Source: Deltaproteobacteria bacterium (lineage in GTDB: Bacteria > Desulfobacterota > Desulfarculia > Desulfarculales > Desulfarculaceae). Taken from it: 64,000 bases of DNA. The notes beneath the pieces are model-generated. The model was not told where the DNA came from. It worked only from the letters and a program-made list of their open reading frames with translations, and made no database searches. Both the position numbers and the translations under genes were made by a program. Positions 61,707 through 64,000 of this stretch are shown here, piece after piece (position 1 is the first letter of the stretch; every line of letters starts with the position of its first letter). The DNA lies in the NCBI GenBank assembly GCA_020444165.1, contig JAHLLK010000023.1, positions 1-64,000 on the forward strand, given 5' to 3'.

Positions 61707-62608
61707 TCGGCACCCCCGGCCGCGGGCTCGAAGACCAGCGCCGCGGAATTCAGGCAGTACCGGAGCCCCGTGGGGGGCGGACCGTCGTCGAACACATGGC
61801 CCAGATGGGCGTCACAGCGGGCGCAGAGCACCTCCGTGCGGGTAGTGAACCAGCTGTTGTCCGGCTGGGTCTTGATGTGGTTGGCCGCAATGGGCTTCCA
61901 GAAGCTGGGCCAGCCGGTGCCGGACTCATACTTGGTGTCCGAGCTGAACAGGGGCAGCCCGCAGTCGGCGCAGAGGTACACGCCCTTGGCGTGGTTGTCC
62001 CACAGCTTGCCGGAGTAGGCCCGCTCGGTGCCCTTTTGCCGGGTGATCTTGTACACCTCGGGGGGCAGGATGGCCTTCCACTCGGCGTCGGTCTTCTCCA
62101 CCCGGCCCACCGGCTCGTTCTCCAGGTTGGACGCGGGCGCCATCGTGCCCTTGTCCTCGTGCATGGGGGCGGACTTCATTCCCTTATCCTCCTTCATGGG
62201 TGCGGCCTTGCTGTCCAAGCCTTCCTTCATGGACCCCTTGTCCTCCTTCATCGGAGTGGCCATAGTGCCCTTTTCTTCCGCCATGGGGGTGGCCATGCCG
62301 CTCTTGTCGCTCTCCATGGCCGCCAGCAGCATCCCCCCCGCGCCCGGCGCCGGAGAGTCCAGGCTGCTGTGATCTCCCTTCATGGGGGCCGGCTTCACGC
62401 CCTTGTCCTCCTGCATGGGAGCCGGGGTCAGGCCCTTGTCCTCCTGCATGGGCGCGGACATGGTCTCGGTCATGGCGCCCTTTTCCTTCTGCATGGTCTG
62501 GCCGCCCTGGCTCAGGTCCCCGGCCCAGGCCGCGGGAGAAACCAGGAGAAGGCCGCCCACCAGGAGGGTGCCGACCAACCAACTGAAGCCTTTCTTGAAA
62601 GTAGCCAT
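61703..62608 (-). CDS. msrB: Secreted methionine sulfoxide reductase B with Met-rich repeat linker
   Basis: A 301-residue precursor. Signal peptide to about AWA (residue 29), then a low-complexity linker (about 30-155) with degenerate APM(Q/K/H)EDKG repeats containing 17 methionines, then the MsrB domain (about 160-295). The domain has zinc ligands CADC and [31 protein letters not shown] and the catalytic Cys in RYCLNSAAL. It reduces R-epimers of Met sulfoxide in the periplasm. ATG 62608 is preferred to ATG 62611 because of its spacing from AGGAGG. The Met-rich linker, absent from ordinary MsrB, may act as an oxidant sink or tether. First gene of the msrBA pair. Confidence 0.9.
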   Translation of the reverse strand: MATFKKGFSWLVGTLLVGGLLLVSPAAWAGDLSQGGQTMQKEKGAMTETMSAPMQEDKGLTPAPMQEDKGVKPAPMKGDHSSLDSPAPGAGGMLLAAMESDKSGMATPMAEEKGTMATPMKEDKGSMKEGLDSKAAPMKEDKGMKSAPMHEDKGTMAPASNLENEPVGRVEKTDAEWKAILPPEVYKITRQKGTERAYSGKLWDNHAKGVYLCADCGLPLFSSDTKYESGTGWPSFWKPIAANHIKTQPDNSWFTTRTEVLCARCDAHLGHVFDDGPPPTGLRYCLNSAALVFEPAAGGAE

Positions 62609-62659
62609 CATCTACCTCCTTTGCCAAATAACCTGAAGAATAGTTATTGTTTTAAATTG

Positions 62660-62665
62660 ATTATA
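62660..62665 (-). promoter_or_regulatory. Possible -10 box for msrBA
   Basis: A perfect TATAAT on the minus strand, about 52 bases upstream of the msrB ATG, in an AT-rich patch unusual for this window. No good -35 element lies upstream, which would fit a promoter needing an activator such as the neighbouring response regulator. Confidence 0.4.
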
Positions 62666-62719
62666 GGTCCGCGCGGCAGCGGTTGCTTAAAGCTGGGATG
62701 ATGATCTGGTAAAGATTCC

Positions 62720-63796
62720 TTAAAGCTCGGCGGGGAGAGACAGGGTGACGGTCAGGCTGCCGCCCGCCAGCCCGGCGGAGGCGCCGCCGCCGTGGGCCTC
62801 GGCCAACTCCTGCACGATAGCCAGGCCGATGCCCGAGCCGCCGTGCTCCCGGGAGCGGGATTTTTCCCCCCGGAAGAAGCGCTCGAACAACAGGCCCACG
62901 TCGCCTGGGGCCAGCTCCGGGGCCGGGTTGACGAAGCTGGTCAGCACCAGATCACCCTCCCGGCGCACGGTCACCCGGCAGGTGGCGTCCCGGGGGGTGT
63001 AGTTCAGGCCGTTTTGCAGGAGGTTGTCCAGCATCTGCAAGAGCTGCCCCCGGTCGGCCACGAGCCGGCCGGCGGCCGGGTCCACCTGGGTGGCCAGGGT
63101 GATCCCCCGCTCCCGGTAGAGCGGCGCCCAGGTCTCCGTGAGCTGCCCCCACAAGGCCGCGTAGTCCAGGGGCTCCTTGTGCAGGTTGGCCCGGGCCGCG
63201 TCCGCCCGGGCCAGGCTGAGGAGGTTCTCCACCAGCTCGTTCAGCCGGAGCGCCTCGCCGTGCAGCAGGGCAAAGGTGGCCGGGCCCGGCTCCACCACCC
63301 CTTCCCGGAGCCCCTCCAGATAGCCCTGCATGTTGGTCAGGGGGGTGCGCAGCTCGTGGGCCACGTCGGCCACCATTTTCTTGCGGAGGTTTTCCATGTG
63401 GGCCAGGCTCACGGTCATCTCGTTGAAGGCCCGGGCCAGGCTGGCCACCTCGTCGCTGCCCTGCACCGGCGCCCGCACCTGGTAGTCGCCGGCGGCCACC
63501 CGCCCGGCCAGGCGGGTCATGCGCTCCAGGGGGTGCAGCACCCGCCGCAGCAGGAGCAGGTTCAGGACCGCGGCCAAGACCAGCCCGACCGCCAGGGACC
63601 ACAAGAGATAGCGGTGCACGGTTTCCAGGAACATGTGGTGGCTGGCCTGGGGGTCGATGTTGAATTTCTTCATGAGGGTCATGAAGTAGTCCGCGGCCAG
63701 GATGTCCACCGCCCACCAGGTGAGCACCACCACGCAGAGCAGCACCAGGAGGTTGACCGCCAGGATTTTCCAGATCAGCCGGATGCGCACGGTCAC
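62720..63796 (-). CDS. Sensor histidine kinase
   Basis: A 358-residue membrane kinase. Two membrane segments (about 9-31 and 65-85) bracket a short periplasmic loop; then HAMP (LERMTRLAGRVAAGDYQV), the phosphorylated His in VADVAHELRTPLTNMQGYLEG, the N box DNLLQNGLNYTP and G boxes GSGIGLAIVQELAEAHGG. GTG start at 63796, four bases after the regulator stop. The small periplasmic loop resembles envelope-stress kinases. It probably controls msrBA downstream. Confidence 0.92.
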   Translation of the reverse strand: MTVRIRLIWKILAVNLLVLLCVVVLTWWAVDILAADYFMTLMKKFNIDPQASHHMFLETVHRYLLWSLAVGLVLAAVLNLLLLRRVLHPLERMTRLAGRVAAGDYQVRAPVQGSDEVASLARAFNEMTVSLAHMENLRKKMVADVAHELRTPLTNMQGYLEGLREGVVEPGPATFALLHGEALRLNELVENLLSLARADAARANLHKEPLDYAALWGQLTETWAPLYRERGITLATQVDPAAGRLVADRGQLLQMLDNLLQNGLNYTPRDATCRVTVRREGDLVLTSFVNPAPELAPGDVGLLFERFFRGEKSRSREHGGSGIGLAIVQELAEAHGGGASAGLAGGSLTVTLSLPAEL

Positions 63797-63800
63797 GGCC

Positions 63801-64000
63801 TCATTCCCCGCGGTCGGCGAAACGGTAGCCCATGCCCCGCACCGTGAGGATGAAGCGGGGGTCGGCCGGGTCGGCCTCCAGCTTTTGCCGGAGCTTGCCG
63901 ATGTGCACGTCCACCACCCGGTCCACCACGGCCTCGCCCGCGGGGTAGAGCCGGTCCAACAGCTCGTCGCGGCGGAACACCTTGCCCGGCGCGGCCAGGA
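63801..64000 (-). CDS. OmpR/PhoB-type response regulator, C-terminal part (cut by window edge)
   Basis: Only the last 66 residues are in the window. They form a winged-helix DNA-binding domain: [29 protein letters not shown] and the final [14 protein letters not shown] are diagnostic of OmpR/PhoB regulators. The receiver domain lies beyond position 64000. The stop is four bases from the histidine kinase start, so the pair is co-transcribed. Confidence 0.9.
   Translation of the reverse strand, partial: LAAPGKVFRRDELLDRLYPAGEAVVDRVVDVHIGKLRQKLEADPADPRFILTVRGMGYRFADRGE

Overview
The window is about 64 kb of very GC-rich bacterial chromosome with dense, strand-switching operons, many 4-bp ATGA/GTGA start-stop overlaps and frequent GTG/TTG starts. 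The gene set (several acyl-CoA beta-oxidation modules, ETF, Liv and TRAP carboxylate/amino-acid transporters, DUF362 and DUF169 proteins, radical SAM enzymes, a UGA-encoded selenoprotein, a sigma-54 activator) fits an anaerobic, fatty- or aromatic-acid-degrading member of the Desulfobacterota (the old Deltaproteobacteria), perhaps Desulfarculales-like. That placement is inference: there is no rRNA, tRNA or sulfate-reduction gene here to fix it.

Layout. 1-5.2 kb: dispersed repeats, ftsY with an unusual duplicated basic/Trp motif, and a Ski2-like helicase. 5.2-9.7 kb: a long non-coding gap, a PflX-like radical SAM protein, a secreted beta-propeller protein, an orphan GcvH-like protein and a DUF169 protein. 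10-14.5 kb: a complete livKHMGF branched-chain amino-acid-type ABC operon. 14.9-19.9 kb: a tightly overlapping minus-strand operon (RibD-type reductase, MDR dehydrogenase, PTPS/QueD-like protein with Glu in place of the catalytic Cys, GT4 glycosyltransferase, methyltransferase) facing a CDP-alcohol phosphatidyltransferase; it looks like an uncharacterised pterin- or pyrimidine-derived glycoconjugate pathway. 20.3-23.3 kb: a heme-binding DUF3365 sensor, a flavodoxin-type reductase and a patatin lipase. 23.5-31.5 kb: beta-oxidation set I (3-hydroxyacyl-CoA dehydrogenase, DUF362, ACAD10-like phosphotransferase, TetR regulator, acyl-CoA dehydrogenase, histidine phosphatase) next to divergent etfBA. 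31.6-32.8 kb: a QueG-like Fe-S protein.

33-44.6 kb: a sigma-54 activator followed by three palindromic operators, a consensus -24/-12 promoter, and a run of nine same-strand genes: acyl-CoA dehydrogenase, 3-hydroxyacyl-CoA dehydrogenase, thiolase, acyl-CoA ligase, TRAP dctPQM and two enoyl-CoA hydratases. Together they form an import-activation-beta-oxidation unit for one carboxylic acid. 44.6-46.8 kb: a penicillin-acylase-family hydrolase. 47.2-51.6 kb: a complete SiaABCD-type signalling module in a permuted order, with a periplasmic solute-binding protein upstream and structured repeats around it.

52.2-60.7 kb: two convergent operons, one with a radical SAM protein, an alpha/beta hydrolase and glycerol kinase, the other with a PEGA lipoprotein, a SPASM radical SAM protein, a KAS III-like synthase and an MMPL exporter; a lipid-remodelling or lipid-export locus is the likely reading. 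60.9-64 kb: a response regulator (cut by the window edge), its histidine kinase, a secreted MsrB with a Met-rich repeat linker, and a secreted MsrA whose catalytic Cys codon is an in-frame UGA followed by a SECIS-like hairpin. The last two form a periplasmic methionine-sulfoxide repair pair.

Three families of dispersed non-coding repeats occur: a 230-bp element (2 copies), a structured element with compensatory stem changes (4 copies), and a palindromic double-terminator (2 full copies and 1 deleted copy) at ends of converging genes.
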